Positions 8,121-16,358 of a stretch of DNA of 64,000 bases are shown one piece after another. Source of the DNA: Amycolatopsis albispora (GTDB lineage Bacteria > Actinomycetota > Actinomycetes > Mycobacteriales > Pseudonocardiaceae); contig NZ_CP015163.1 in the NCBI RefSeq assembly GCF_003312875.1, positions 5,828,001-5,892,000 of the forward strand, in the 5' to 3' direction. Position numbers and translations under genes: made by a program. The notes beneath the pieces are model-generated. The model did no database searches. It saw only the letters and a list, made by a program, of their open reading frames with translations, and had not been told where the DNA came from. Positions within the stretch are counted from its first letter, which is position 1. Every line of letters begins with the position of its first letter.

Positions 8121-8572
8121 GACACCTCCACGATGACTTCGATCTCCACGGGCGCCCCCAGCGGCAGCTCGGCCACGCCGACCGCGGACCTGGCGTGCAC
8201 GCCCGCCTCGCCGAAGACCTCGCCGAACAGCTCCGAAGCGCCGTTGATCACGGCGGGCTGCCCGGTGAAGCCCTCGGCGGAGGCGACAAAGCCGACCACC
8301 TTGACCACGCGGGCGATCGAGTCGACCCCGGCGAGCGCGTGCACGGCGGCGAGCGCGTTGAGCGCGCAGGTGCGCGCGTGCGCCTTGGCCTCTTCGGGGC
8401 TGATCTCGGCGCCGACCTTGCCGGTGGCGGCGAGCTTGCCTTCGACGAACGGGAGCTGACCGGAGGTCAGCACCTGCGAGCCGCTGCGCACCGCGGGTAC
8501 GTAGGCGGCCACCGGCGCGGCCACCCCGGGCAGCTCGATGCCCAGTTCGGCCAGCCTGGCACTCCAGCTCAT
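8117..8572 (-). CDS. ridA: RidA-family enamine/imine deaminase (Rv3678c counterpart)
   Basis: A 151-residue YjgF/YER057c/UK114 protein. The C-terminal family signature is intact: HARSAVGVAELPLGAPVEIE, with the conserved Arg just before the VGVAELP strand, and QVLTSGQLPF near the N-terminus. RidA proteins hydrolyse reactive enamine/imine intermediates released by PLP enzymes, and work as trimers. At 151 aa it is longer than the usual 125-130, with extra residues at the N-terminus, typical of the actinobacterial subgroup. It is followed immediately by the unknown pair and preceded by the DUF4177 gene (2-bp gap). Confidence 0.88.
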   Translation of the reverse strand: MSWSARLAELGIELPGVAAPVAAYVPAVRSGSQVLTSGQLPFVEGKLAATGKVGAEISPEEAKAHARTCALNALAAVHALAGVDSIARVVKVVGFVASAEGFTGQPAVINGASELFGEVFGEAGVHARSAVGVAELPLGAPVEIEVIVEVS

Positions 8573-8574
8573 GC

Positions 8575-8733
8575 TCAGCCCTTCTGCCGCTTCAGGTAGG
8601 CGACGTGCTGCTCACCGGTCGGGTTCGGCAGCACGGTGACCAGTTCCCAGCCGTCCTCGCCCCACTGGTCGAGGATCTGCTTGGTCGCGTGGATCAGCAG
8701 CGGAACGGTGGCGTACTCCCATTTGGCGCTCAT
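8575..8733 (-). CDS. DUF4177 small protein
   Basis: A 52-residue protein beginning MSAKWEYATVPLL and containing the DUF4177 signature WGEDGWELVTVLP. M. tuberculosis has a similar 50-odd-residue gene (Rv3678A) in the same place. Function unknown. ATG 8733 follows TACGCT (8741-8746, reverse strand) by 7 nt, so this is probably the leaderless first gene of the operon DUF4177-ridA-unknown pair-Nudix-MBL. Confidence 0.85.
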   Translation of the reverse strand: MSAKWEYATVPLLIHATKQILDQWGEDGWELVTVLPNPTGEQHVAYLKRQKG

Positions 8734-8740
8734 GGCCGCG

Positions 8741-8746
8741 AGCGTA
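8741..8746 (-). promoter_or_regulatory. -10 hexamer TACGCT of the DUF4177-ridA operon
   Basis: On the reverse strand TACGCT is followed after 7 nt by ATG, the spacing seen at many other starts in this window, indicating a leaderless mRNA. Confidence 0.5.
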
Positions 8747-8822
8747 ACGACCCCGTCCAGACCGCCGGGGACGAACCCGCGTTCGGCCAAGATGGTGAAT
8801 CTCCGCCGGAATCGGGACCAAT

Positions 8823-8838
8823 TGTGTTTCACTTCACA
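8823..8838 (+). promoter_or_regulatory. Candidate CRP/GlxR binding site
   Basis: TGTGT-TTCACT-TCACA matches the CRP/GlxR consensus TGTGA-N6-TCACA at nine of ten fixed positions. It lies 27 bp before the lipase start and 89 bp upstream of the DUF4177 start on the other strand. At this distance it would more likely repress the lipase than activate it. Confidence 0.45.
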
Positions 8839-8839
8839 C

Positions 8840-8853
8840 CTACTCACGAGTAG
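8840..8853 (+). promoter_or_regulatory. TACT-N4-AGTA operator upstream of the lipase
   Basis: CTACTCACGAGTAG has 6-bp arms around AC. The same half-sites with the same spacing recur upstream of the esterase (21411) and in front of leuA (34210). The shape suits a TetR-family repressor, but no such gene is in the window. Confidence 0.5.
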
Positions 8854-8865
8854 ATAGGAAGTGGC

Positions 8866-9807
8866 ATGCGGACGACGAGGTCCCTGGGCGCACTGGCCCT
8901 GTCCCTGCTCCTGCTGATCGGGCTCGCCCCGGCCGGGCAGGCCGCGCCCCGGTACTTCGTGCCGTGGACGCTCGCCGCCGCGGTCCCGGCGCAGCTCGCC
9001 AAGCCGGGCGGCCCGCCACCCGGCGCGAACGACTGGACCTGCCGTCCGAGCGAAGCGCACCCGAACCCGGTGGTGCTCACCCACGGCCTCGGCGCGAACC
9101 AGACGGTCAACTGGCAGACCTTCAGCCCGCTGCTGGCCAACGAGGGCTACTGCGTGTTCTCCCTGACCTACGGCGTGCCGGGCACGCCGAACCCGGTGTA
9201 CCAGCCGGGCGGGCTGCTGCCGATGGAACAGAGCGCGGCGCAGCTCGGCGCCTTCGTGGACCGCGTGCTCGACCGCACCGGAGCGTCCAAAGTGGACATA
9301 CTCGGCCACTCCGAGGGCACGCTGATGCCCAGCTACTACGTGCAGTTCCTCGGCGGGGCGGCCAAAGTGGACAAGTACGTCAGCCTGACCCCGCTGTGGC
9401 AGGGCACCACGCTGCTCGGTCTGTCCACCTTGTACCAGTGGGGGCAGACGCTCGGGCTCAAGCCGGTGGTCGACGGGGTGCTCAACCCGGTCTGCGGCTC
9501 CTGCCCGCAGTTCCTCAAGGGCTCGGACTACCTGACCAAGCTGCACGACAGCGGCATCTTCGCGCCGGGCGTCGAGTACACGAACATCGTCACGAAGTAC
9601 GACGAGCTGGTCATCCCGTACACCAGCGGGCTCGGCAGCGGGCCGAACGTGCGCAACGTGGTGCTGCAGGAGACGTGCGGGCTGGACTTCGCCGAACACG
9701 CCGGGGTCGCCGCCGACCGCAACACCGCCGGTCACGTGCTCAACGCACTGGACCCGGCCAACGCCAAGCCCGTGCCGTGCGTGCCCGCGAGCCCGATCGG
9801 CAGCTGA
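8866..9807 (+). CDS. Secreted lipase/esterase (alpha/beta hydrolase)
   Basis: A 313-residue exported hydrolase. A Sec signal peptide is clear: MRTTRS, a hydrophobic core LGALALSLLLLIGLAPA and a cleavage site near GQAA-PR (about residue 27). The oxyanion strand VVLTHGLGA and the nucleophile elbow GHSEG fit the Lipase_2-like family (usually GHSQG/GHSMG). A downstream Asp in YDELVIPY and a His near the C-terminus (AGHVLNAL or AEHAG) can complete the triad. Four cysteines suggest disulfides. ATG 8866 has AGGAAGTGG in front. The promoter carries candidate CRP and TACT-N4-AGTA sites, so expression is probably controlled by carbon or lipid status. Confidence 0.85.
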   Translation: MRTTRSLGALALSLLLLIGLAPAGQAAPRYFVPWTLAAAVPAQLAKPGGPPPGANDWTCRPSEAHPNPVVLTHGLGANQTVNWQTFSPLLANEGYCVFSLTYGVPGTPNPVYQPGGLLPMEQSAAQLGAFVDRVLDRTGASKVDILGHSEGTLMPSYYVQFLGGAAKVDKYVSLTPLWQGTTLLGLSTLYQWGQTLGLKPVVDGVLNPVCGSCPQFLKGSDYLTKLHDSGIFAPGVEYTNIVTKYDELVIPYTSGLGSGPNVRNVVLQETCGLDFAEHAGVAADRNTAGHVLNALDPANAKPVPCVPASPIGS

Positions 9808-9829
9808 GTGGTTGCCATCGGAAGTCCGG

Positions 9830-10099
9830 GTGACCACTAAGTTCGACCGCGTGGAGACCTGGCGGATCGTCGCGGCCGTGGTGCTGGTGCTGCCCGGGCT
9901 GGCCGGCGTGCCGATGATCATGGCGAAGGTGCGTGATCGGACACAGTCGTCCAGCTCGGTGGCGGTTTCCGGGGCGGTGTCGCTGACCGCGCTGGCCGTG
10001 CTCACCCTGCTGGTTCTCACCGTGCTGCCGCCGGTGGTCAGCTGGGTGGCGGCCGTGACGGTGGTCGCGGCCGTCGGCGTTCTGCTGCTCACTGGCTAG
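9830..10099 (+). CDS. Small membrane protein, two helices
   Basis: An 89-residue protein with two to three hydrophobic stretches (about residues 10-27 and 45-85). It starts at GTG 9830 behind GGAAG; a TTG six codons upstream is less likely. It lies 22 bp after the lipase on the same strand and may be cotranscribed. No family recognised. Confidence 0.55.
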   Translation: MTTKFDRVETWRIVAAVVLVLPGLAGVPMIMAKVRDRTQSSSSVAVSGAVSLTALAVLTLLVLTVLPPVVSWVAAVTVVAAVGVLLLTG

Positions 10100-10108
10100 A
10101 AGCTCAAT

Positions 10109-10114
10109 TAGGCT
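10109..10114 (+). promoter_or_regulatory. -10 hexamer TAGGCT of the ArsA-like pair
   Basis: TAGGCT ends 6 nt before GTG 10121, consistent with a leaderless transcript starting at the first ATPase gene. Confidence 0.45.
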
Positions 10115-10120
10115 GGCGAG

Positions 10121-11125
10121 GTGACCACACCCCTGGCCGGCTGGACCGACGAACTCGCCAGAGCCCGGCTCCACTTCGTCACCGGCAAGGGCGGCACCGG
10201 GAAGACCACGCTCGCCGCCGCGCTGGCGCTGGCGCTCGCCCACGGCGGCCGCCGGGTGCTGCTGGTCGAGGTCGAGGGCAGGCAGGGGGTCGCCCAGCTC
10301 TTCGACACCGAGCCACTGCCGTACGCCGAGCAGCGGATCGCCTCCGCGCCGGGCGGCGGTGAGGTCCGCGCCCTGCACATCGACGCCGAGGCCGCGCTGC
10401 TCGAGTACTTCGAGATGTTCTACAACCTGGGCTTCGCCGGGCGGACGCTGCGCCGGATGGGTGCCATCGAGTTCGCCACCACGCTCGCGCCCGGCCTGCG
10501 TGACGTGCTGCTCACCGGCAAGATCAAGGAGTGCGTGCGGCGCACCGAGTCCGACGGCCGCTACGCCTACGACGCGGTGGTGGTGGACTCGCCGCCCACC
10601 GGCCGCGTGGTCAAGTTCCTCGACGTCACCAAGGCGCTCACCGACCTGGCCAAGACCGGCCCGATCCGCGGCCAGGCCGAGGGCGTGGTGCGCCTGCTGC
10701 ACTCCGGCGAAACCGCCGTCCACCTGGTCACCCTGCTCGAAGAGATGCCGGTGCGCGAGACCGTCGAGGCGGTCGCCGAACTCGACGGCGCCGACCTGCG
10801 CCCGGGCGCGGTGCTGGTCAACCGGGTCCGCCCGCCGCGCCTGCCCGCCCGCTCGGTGACCGCCGCCGCCGACGGCCGCGTGGACGCCTCGCGGGTGCGT
10901 GCCGGGCTCACCTCGGCCGGGCTGGAACTGGACGGCGAAACCCTGGACGCGCTGGTCGAGGAGACCGTCGAGCACGCCATCCGGGTGGCCGCCGAGCAAC
11001 GCGCCCGCGAGCAGCTCGCCGAAGCCGACCTGCCGACCATCGAACTGCCCGACCTGACCGACGGGGTGGATGTGGCCGCGCTCTACGACCTCGCCGAAGC
11101 ACTGGTCGACCAGGGGGTGCGCTGA
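10121..11125 (+). CDS. ArsA/GET3-like ATPase, first subunit (Rv3679 counterpart)
   Basis: A 334-residue P-loop ATPase of the ArsA/Get3 group. The deviant Walker [10 protein letters not shown] (22-30) includes the signature lysine K23, and a switch motif [15 protein letters not shown] is visible further on. In mycobacteria the paired proteins Rv3679 and Rv3680 form a complex linked to cell-envelope stress; no arsenic genes are nearby here either, so an arsenite role is unlikely. The stop overlaps the next ATG by one base (TGATG), so the two subunits are made together. Confidence 0.88.
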   Translation: MTTPLAGWTDELARARLHFVTGKGGTGKTTLAAALALALAHGGRRVLLVEVEGRQGVAQLFDTEPLPYAEQRIASAPGGGEVRALHIDAEAALLEYFEMFYNLGFAGRTLRRMGAIEFATTLAPGLRDVLLTGKIKECVRRTESDGRYAYDAVVVDSPPTGRVVKFLDVTKALTDLAKTGPIRGQAEGVVRLLHSGETAVHLVTLLEEMPVRETVEAVAELDGADLRPGAVLVNRVRPPRLPARSVTAAADGRVDASRVRAGLTSAGLELDGETLDALVEETVEHAIRVAAEQRAREQLAEADLPTIELPDLTDGVDVAALYDLAEALVDQGVR

Positions 11126-12252
11126 TGGCCGAAGTGCTCGACATGGACGCCTTGATCGACGACGAGAACACCCGCGTGATCGTCTGCTGCGGTTCCGGCG
11201 GCGTCGGCAAGACCACCACCGCGGCCGCGCTGGCCCTGCGCGCGGCCGAACGCGGCAGGCAGACCGTGGTGCTCACCATCGACCCGGCCCGCCGCCTGGC
11301 CCAGGCGCTGGGCCTGCGGGAACTCGGCAACCACCCGCGGCAGGTCAGCGTCGAGGGCTTCGAGCCGAAGGGCGAGCTGTGGGCGATGATGCTCGACATG
11401 CGCCGCACCTTCGACGACATGGTGCGCGTGCACGCCGGGCCGGAACGCGCCGAGCAGCTGCTGGCGAACCCCTTCTACCAGACCATCTCCACCTCGTTCT
11501 CCGGCACGCAGGAGTACATGGCGATGGAGAAGCTGGGCCAGCTCGCCGCCACCGGCGACTGGGACCTGATCATCGTCGACACCCCGCCCAGCCGGTCGGC
11601 GCTGGACTTCCTGGACGCGCCGACCCGGCTGTCCACCGCGCTCGACGGCCGGATGATCCGGCTGCTCACCGGTCCGGCGAAGGCGGGCAGCTGGGGCCTG
11701 CGCAAGGTGGTCGGCGCCGGGTTCAGCATGTTCGCCAAGGCCGTCTCCACGATCATCGGCGGACAGCTGCTGACCGACGCGTCGGCGTTCATGCAGGCCT
11801 TCGACACCATGTTCGGCGGCTTCCGCGAGCGCGCGCGCAAGACCGCCGAACTGCTGCGCTCGCAGGGCACCGCGTTCGTGGTGGTGGCCGCGCCGGAGCC
11901 GGACGCCCTGCGCGAGGCCAGTTACTTCGTGGAACGGTTGTCGGAGGAAGCCATGCCGCTGGCCGGGCTGGTGGCGAACCGCACCCACCCGGTGCTCGCC
12001 GAGCTGTCCGCGCCCAAGGCGCTGGCCGCGGCGGACTCGCTGGAGCGGGCGGCCAAGCCGGCGCCGCTGGCGGTGGCCGTGCTCCGGCTGCACGCCGACC
12101 GGGTCGCGCTCGCCGAGCGCGAACGGCGGCTGCTGGCCAGGTTCACCAAGGCCCATCCCGGGGTCCCCGTGGTGGGGGTGCCCGCGCTGCCGAGTGACGT
12201 GCACGATCTCGACGGACTGCGTGACATCGGGGACCGGCTGGCCGGCGGGTGA
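11125..12252 (+). CDS. ArsA/GET3-like ATPase, second subunit (Rv3680 counterpart)
   Basis: A 375-residue partner of the preceding ATPase. The Walker A is GSGGVGKTT (23-31): the signature lysine of the deviant P-loop is replaced by Ser, as I recall for Rv3680 (Ala there), so this subunit may depend on its partner's lysine or be mainly regulatory. The switch motif [16 protein letters not shown] is intact. The gene ends one base from the convergent whiB gene, with no room for a terminator between them. Confidence 0.88.
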   Translation: MAEVLDMDALIDDENTRVIVCCGSGGVGKTTTAAALALRAAERGRQTVVLTIDPARRLAQALGLRELGNHPRQVSVEGFEPKGELWAMMLDMRRTFDDMVRVHAGPERAEQLLANPFYQTISTSFSGTQEYMAMEKLGQLAATGDWDLIIVDTPPSRSALDFLDAPTRLSTALDGRMIRLLTGPAKAGSWGLRKVVGAGFSMFAKAVSTIIGGQLLTDASAFMQAFDTMFGGFRERARKTAELLRSQGTAFVVVAAPEPDALREASYFVERLSEEAMPLAGLVANRTHPVLAELSAPKALAAADSLERAAKPAPLAVAVLRLHADRVALAERERRLLARFTKAHPGVPVVGVPALPSDVHDLDGLRDIGDRLAGG

Positions 12253-12253
12253 A

Positions 12254-12568
12254 CTAGCCCGCGCGGACGGTGGCTTCCTCTTCGTCGACGCCGGCGAACT
12301 CGCGCTTGGCCGTCATCAGCAGTTCCTGCCAGGACACCACGTCCGGGCGGCGGCGCAGCAGCGCGCGGCGTTCCCGTTCGGTCATCCCGCCCCAGACCCC
12401 GAAGCTGATCCGGCTGTCCAGCGCCTCGGCCAGGCATTCCGTGCGCACCTGGCAGCCCATGCAGACGAGCTTCGCGCGGTTCTGCTCGGCACCCCGGACA
12501 AACAGCTCGTCCGGATCGCTGTCCCGGCAGGACGCGTGGACTCGCCAATCAGACTGGTTGTTTTCCAT
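12254..12568 (-). CDS. whiB4: WhiB-family [4Fe-4S] regulator (WhiB4-like)
   Basis: A 104-residue WhiB protein. The four cluster cysteines are C14, C36, C39 and C45 (C-x21-C-x2-C-x5-C), followed by the sigma-interacting turn GVWGG (57-61) and a basic C-terminal helix (RERRALLRRR). The position between the ATPase pair and ponA2 is the same as M. tuberculosis whiB4 (Rv3681c), an oxygen/NO-responsive redox regulator. ATG 12568 (MENNQSDW) was preferred to an upstream in-frame start because the mature WhiB length fits and a purine-rich run precedes it. Confidence 0.9.
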   Translation of the reverse strand: MENNQSDWRVHASCRDSDPDELFVRGAEQNRAKLVCMGCQVRTECLAEALDSRISFGVWGGMTERERRALLRRRPDVVSWQELLMTAKREFAGVDEEEATVRAG

Positions 12569-12888
12569 GCCCCCAAGCTCCCTACCTGTTCGATCCCGCA
12601 GGCGGGCCTCCCCGGGGTGCAGCATAGACACCCTGGTACCCGCGAGCCGGTCTCCCTCTGCTCACGTCGACCCGGGGGCCCTCCCTTGGCCACCGGTACC
12701 GCCGAACCGATTAGTCCACTCGGGCGAGGACTAACCCATCCGTTGGCTCATTCCGTGAGTTGTGACGGACTGTATTGGCCATCGGTTCCCGCGCCAAGTT
12801 GCCGGTGGTCTTTCGTTACCTCTGCACACGCCACCCGAGGTCACCGGAGGTCACTGGAGCCACACGTGGCACGCGTACGCTGGAGCGC
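12569..12888. promoter_or_regulatory. Divergent control region of whiB4 and ponA2
   Basis: 320 bp without a gene between divergent starts. It contains the inverted repeat TTAGTCC (12711-12717) N10 GGACTAA (12728-12734), about 145 bp from the whiB4 start and 155 bp from ponA2, and the ponA2 -10 at 12876. The repeat is a candidate operator for shared control. Confidence 0.5.
12876..12881 (+). promoter_or_regulatory. -10 hexamer TACGCT of ponA2
   Basis: TACGCT ends 7 nt before GTG 12889, supporting that GTG as a leaderless start rather than the longer frame beginning upstream. Confidence 0.5.
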
Positions 12889-15045
12889 GTGCGGAAAGCG
12901 GACGGACTGTTCAAGCTGCTCGGCCTCTGCCTGCTCGCGGGGGTGCTGGTCGCCGGGGTGCTGTTCCCGGTCGCCGGTGCCGCCGGGGTGGTCTCCAACC
13001 AGGCGAGCGAGACCGTCGACAGCATGTCGTCGGACCTCGCCACCGACCCTCCGCCGCTGGTCACGACGGTGACCGACCGGGACGGCAAGCCCATCGCGAC
13101 GCTGTACTCCCAGTACCGGATCCCGACCGCGGCGAACGAGATCTCCGACGCGATGAAGTACGCGCTGATCTCGGTGGAGGACCGCCGGTTCTTCGAGCAC
13201 CGCGGGGTGGACTGGAAGGGCACCATGCGCGCGGCGATCTCCAACGCCAGCGACGGGGACACCCAGGGCGCGTCCACGCTGACCCAGCAGTACGTCAAGA
13301 ACTACCTGATCAACGTGGTCTACCGGGACAACAAGGTCGGGCAGGAAAAAGCACAGGAAGCTTCCATTGCCCGGAAGCTCAAGGAAGCGCGGATCGCGAT
13401 CCAGCTCGAAACGAAGATGAGCAAGGACCAGATCCTGGCCGGCTACCTGAACGTGGTCGAGTTCTCCCGGCAGATCTACGGCATCGGCGCGGCCGCGAAG
13501 GCGTACTTCAACAAGACGCCGAAGGAGCTCGACGCCAAGGAATCGGCGTTGCTGGCCGGCCTGGTGAACAACCCGATCATGTTCGACCCGTGGAAGAACC
13601 CGGAGCGCGCCACCGAGCGCCGCAACCTGGTGCTCGACCGCATGGTGGACAACTTCAAGCTGGCGCGCGAGGACGCCGAGCGGCTCAAGGCCGAGCCGCT
13701 GGGCGTGGTCGAGGGCGCACCGTCCAAACCGGCCGCGAACTGCACCGGCGCCGGTCCGGAGAACGGTTTCTTCTGCCAGTACGTGGAGGACTACCTGCTC
13801 AAGAGCGGGATGTCCAAGGACGACCTGTACACCGGCGGGTACACCATTCGCACCACCATGGACCAGAAGGCCAATCACGAGGCCAAGGTGTCCGCGGAAA
13901 CGCAGGTGAAGAAGAACCAGAAGAACGTGGCGAACACGCTTTCACTGGTGAAACCCGGCAAGGACCGGCACGAGGTGGTGGCGCTCGCGGCGAACCGGGA
14001 CTACGGGCCGGACGCCAGTCGCGGGCAAACGCAGTTCGCCCTGCCGTCGGGCATCTACAACACCGGTGGCGCCGGCTCGAGCTACAAGATCTTCACCGCC
14101 GCGGCCGCACTGGAAAAGGGCGTCGCCGGTATTCACAGCACGATCCAGACGCCGAGTTCGTACACCTCGAAGGTGTTCACCGGTGGTGGTCCGCAGTGCC
14201 CGACGGTGGCACGCGGTACCCGTGCCTACTGCCTCACGAACGCCAGTGAGGGATTCGGCGGTTCGATGAGCCTGCAGAACGCGCTGGCGACCTCACCGAA
14301 CACCGGTTTTGTCATTCTCGAGGAACAAACCGGAATGGGCCCGGTGGTGGACATGGCGAGCCGCCTCGGCCTGCGCGAGACGATGGCCAGCAACCTCGGC
14401 GGCGGCCCGGTGAAGCCGGAGTCGCAGGAGTCCGGCGAGAACGTCAGCCAGGCCACCTTCTTCGGCCCGAGCGACCGCTCGCCCGGCCAGGGTTCGTTCA
14501 CCCTCGGCCCGAGCCCGACCTCCGGCCTGGAGCTGGCGAACGTCGCCGCCACCATCATGAGCGGCGGCGTGTGGTGCCCGCCGACGCCGATCGCGCAGGT
14601 GCTCGACCGCGACGGCAAGCCGGTGCCGGTCAAGGAGCAGGGCTGCGAGCAGGTGATCGAGGAGCCGCTGGCGAACTCGCTCGCGGTCGGCATGAGCAAG
14701 GACGACATCCCGCCGGGCACCTCGGCCGGCGCGGCGCAGGGCGTCGGCTGGAGCCGGCCGATGATCGGCAAGACCGGGACCACCCAGGGCAACGGCTCGG
14801 CGACCTTCGTCGGCGCCACCCCGCAACTGGCCGGCGCGGCGATGGTGTTCCGGCCGGAAGGCGGCCGCGGCGGGATCTGCGACGGCGGCGTCGGCAACGT
14901 CTACACCTGCGGCACCGGGAACATGTTCGGTGGCAAGACCCCGGCCCGCACCTGGTTCGGCGCGATGTCGAAGATTCTCGAGGGCCAGGAGGCGCTGCCG
15001 CTGCCCCCGTCCGACCCGCGGTTCGAACGGGCGGGCCGCCGATAG
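12889..15045 (+). CDS. ponA2: Class A penicillin-binding protein PonA2-like
   Basis: A 718-residue bifunctional peptidoglycan synthase. A membrane anchor spans about 8-35. The GT51 glycosyltransferase domain shows VEDRRFFEHRGVDWKG (catalytic E98), STLTQQYVKN and the ARKLKEARIAIQLE region. The transpeptidase has SxxK at S397-S-Y-K400, SPN at 469-471 and KTG at 628-630, so both activities should be intact. M. tuberculosis PonA2 continues into a PASTA domain and a Pro-rich tail; this protein stops at ...SDPRFERAGRR, so the PASTA part is missing. It polymerises glycan strands and crosslinks them outside the membrane. GTG 12889 was chosen from the leaderless -10. Confidence 0.93.
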   Translation: MRKADGLFKLLGLCLLAGVLVAGVLFPVAGAAGVVSNQASETVDSMSSDLATDPPPLVTTVTDRDGKPIATLYSQYRIPTAANEISDAMKYALISVEDRRFFEHRGVDWKGTMRAAISNASDGDTQGASTLTQQYVKNYLINVVYRDNKVGQEKAQEASIARKLKEARIAIQLETKMSKDQILAGYLNVVEFSRQIYGIGAAAKAYFNKTPKELDAKESALLAGLVNNPIMFDPWKNPERATERRNLVLDRMVDNFKLAREDAERLKAEPLGVVEGAPSKPAANCTGAGPENGFFCQYVEDYLLKSGMSKDDLYTGGYTIRTTMDQKANHEAKVSAETQVKKNQKNVANTLSLVKPGKDRHEVVALAANRDYGPDASRGQTQFALPSGIYNTGGAGSSYKIFTAAAALEKGVAGIHSTIQTPSSYTSKVFTGGGPQCPTVARGTRAYCLTNASEGFGGSMSLQNALATSPNTGFVILEEQTGMGPVVDMASRLGLRETMASNLGGGPVKPESQESGENVSQATFFGPSDRSPGQGSFTLGPSPTSGLELANVAATIMSGGVWCPPTPIAQVLDRDGKPVPVKEQGCEQVIEEPLANSLAVGMSKDDIPPGTSAGAAQGVGWSRPMIGKTGTTQGNGSATFVGATPQLAGAAMVFRPEGGRGGICDGGVGNVYTCGTGNMFGGKTPARTWFGAMSKILEGQEALPLPPSDPRFERAGRR

Positions 15046-15088
15046 GCCGCACGGACGACATCGTCACCCGGGCAGGGCGTTGACACCG

Positions 15089-15094
15089 TATTGT
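15089..15094 (+). promoter_or_regulatory. -10 hexamer TATTGT of the metallophosphoesterase gene
   Basis: TATTGT ends 7 nt before GTG 15102 and thereby decides that start over GTG 15093, which lies inside the hexamer. Confidence 0.45.
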
Positions 15095-15101
15095 GGATGA
15101 T

Positions 15102-16091
15102 GTGAGCACGCAGGGTAGCACTGGGAACACCGGTCAGCAGGGCAAGCGAATTCGGAACCTCGCACTGGGCACGGTCGCCGTCGGCGCGGCCGGCCTCGGT
15201 TACGCCGCCGGGATCGAGCGCAGGCACTGGACCCTGCGCACCGAGGAAATCCCCGTGCTGGCACCGGGTTCGCGCCCGATCAAGGTGCTGCACATCTCCG
15301 ATCTCCACATGCTGCCGGGGCAGCGCTCCAAGCAGCAGTGGGTGGCCGCGCTGAGCGAGCTGAAGCCGGACCTCGTGGTCAACACCGGCGACAACCTCGC
15401 GCACCGGCAGGCCGTGCCGTCGGTGCTGCGCGCGCTCAACCCGCTGCTCGAGGTGCCCGGCGTGTTCGTCTTCGGCAGCAACGACTACTACGGCCCCAAG
15501 CCGAAGAACCCGGCGCGCTACCTGATGCCGAAGGGCCGCAAGAAGCTGATCCACGGGCTGCACCTGCCGTGGCGGGACCTGCGGGCCGCGCTGATCGAAC
15601 ACGGCTGGCTCGACCTGACCCACGTCCGGCGCACCGTCGACGTCGCCGGGCAGCAGGTGTTCGCCGCCGGGGTGGACGACCCGCACCTGCACCGCGACCG
15701 GTACGCCGACATCGCCGGTCAAGCCGACCGCGAAGCCGCGCTGCGCATCGGCGTCACCCACTCGCCGGAGCCGCGCGTGCTCGACCCGTTCGCCGCCGAC
15801 GGGTACGACCTCGTCTTCGCCGGGCACACCCACGGCGGGCAGCTGCGCATCCCCGGCTACGGCGCGCTGGTGACCAACTGCGCGCTCGACCGCAGCCGCG
15901 CCCGCGGCCTGTCCCGCTGGGGCGCCAACATGTGGCTGCACGTTTCCGCCGGTCTCGGCACCTCGCCGTACGCGCCCGTGCGGTTCGCCTGCCCGCCCGA
16001 AGCCAGCCTGCTGACCCTGGTCGCCCGCGACGAACAGCCCCCAAGGCACCAGAAGGCGACCCGCCGCAAAGCCCGCACGGACGTCCGCTAG
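15102..16091 (+). CDS. Membrane-anchored metallophosphoesterase (Rv3683 counterpart)
   Basis: A 329-residue calcineurin-like phosphoesterase. An N-terminal hydrophobic stretch (LALGTVAVGAAGLGYAAG) is a membrane anchor or signal. Metal-binding motifs follow in order: DLHMLPG (D-x-H), NTGDN, GSNDYY (replacing the usual GNHD), ITHSPEP and GHTHGGQ. This is the YkuE/YaeI-like group acting on phospholipid-linked or nucleotide substrates; the true substrate is unknown. It follows ponA2 by 56 bp on the same strand, as in mycobacteria. Basic C-terminal tail. Confidence 0.88.
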   Translation: MSTQGSTGNTGQQGKRIRNLALGTVAVGAAGLGYAAGIERRHWTLRTEEIPVLAPGSRPIKVLHISDLHMLPGQRSKQQWVAALSELKPDLVVNTGDNLAHRQAVPSVLRALNPLLEVPGVFVFGSNDYYGPKPKNPARYLMPKGRKKLIHGLHLPWRDLRAALIEHGWLDLTHVRRTVDVAGQQVFAAGVDDPHLHRDRYADIAGQADREAALRIGVTHSPEPRVLDPFAADGYDLVFAGHTHGGQLRIPGYGALVTNCALDRSRARGLSRWGANMWLHVSAGLGTSPYAPVRFACPPEASLLTLVARDEQPPRHQKATRRKARTDVR

Positions 16092-16123
16092 ACTTCTCCT
16101 CGGCCCGTTAAGAAGAAGTACCT

Positions 16124-16197
16124 CGGGGTGTGGCGCAGCTTGGTAGCGTGCCTCGTTCGGGTCGAGGAGGTCGTGGGTTCAAATCCCGCCACCCCGA
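16124..16197 (+). tRNA. tRNA-Pro (anticodon CGG)
   Basis: A full cloverleaf is visible: acceptor CGGGGTG with CACCCCG, discriminator A16197, D-stem GCGC/GCGT, anticodon stem CCTCG/CGAGG around the loop TTCGGGT (anticodon CGG, reads CCG), and T-arm GTGGG-TTCAAAT-CCCGC. The 3' CCA is not encoded. It lies 32 bp after the metallophosphoesterase. Confidence 0.97.
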
Positions 16198-16214
16198 CGC
16201 AAGAAAAGTGGGGA

Positions 16215-16252
16215 GACCCCTGTTCGCGGAGAGCGCGAACAGGGGTCTTTTC
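16215..16252 (+). terminator. Intrinsic terminator after tRNA-Pro
   Basis: GACCCCTGTTCGC (16215-16227) pairs with GCGAACAGGGGTC (16235-16247), 13 bp with a 7-nt loop, followed by TTTT. One of the best U-tract terminators in the window. Confidence 0.9.
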
Positions 16253-16267
16253 GTTGCCGCGTCTTCC

Positions 16268-16317
16268 GGGGGTCGGACCCCCGGGCCCCCGCCAGGGGGC
16301 AAGCCCCCTGGACCCCC
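16268..16317. repeat. G+C-only stem-loop repeat
   Basis: GGGGGTC (16268-16274) can pair with GACCCCC (16276-16282 or 16311-16317), and CCAGGGGGC (16292-16300) with GCCCCCTGG (16303-16311). Such G/C hairpins in intergenic spacers recur across actinobacterial genomes. It sits between the tRNA terminator and the convergent gene at 16359. Confidence 0.55.
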
Positions 16318-16358
16318 ATCGGGGTGGTCACCTTGGGAGCGTTGGTTGTTGTGGTGCG

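Noticed and set aside
10531..12252. Long frame starting inside the first ATPase gene and running through the second
   Set aside because: The first half is an out-of-frame reading of the first ATPase; the true second gene begins at ATG 11125, overlapping the preceding stop by one base.
15080..15085. TTGACA before the metallophosphoesterase gene, read as a -35
   Set aside because: It is only 3 bp from the TATTGT hexamer and 17 bp from coding sequence without a -10, so the spacing fits neither model.
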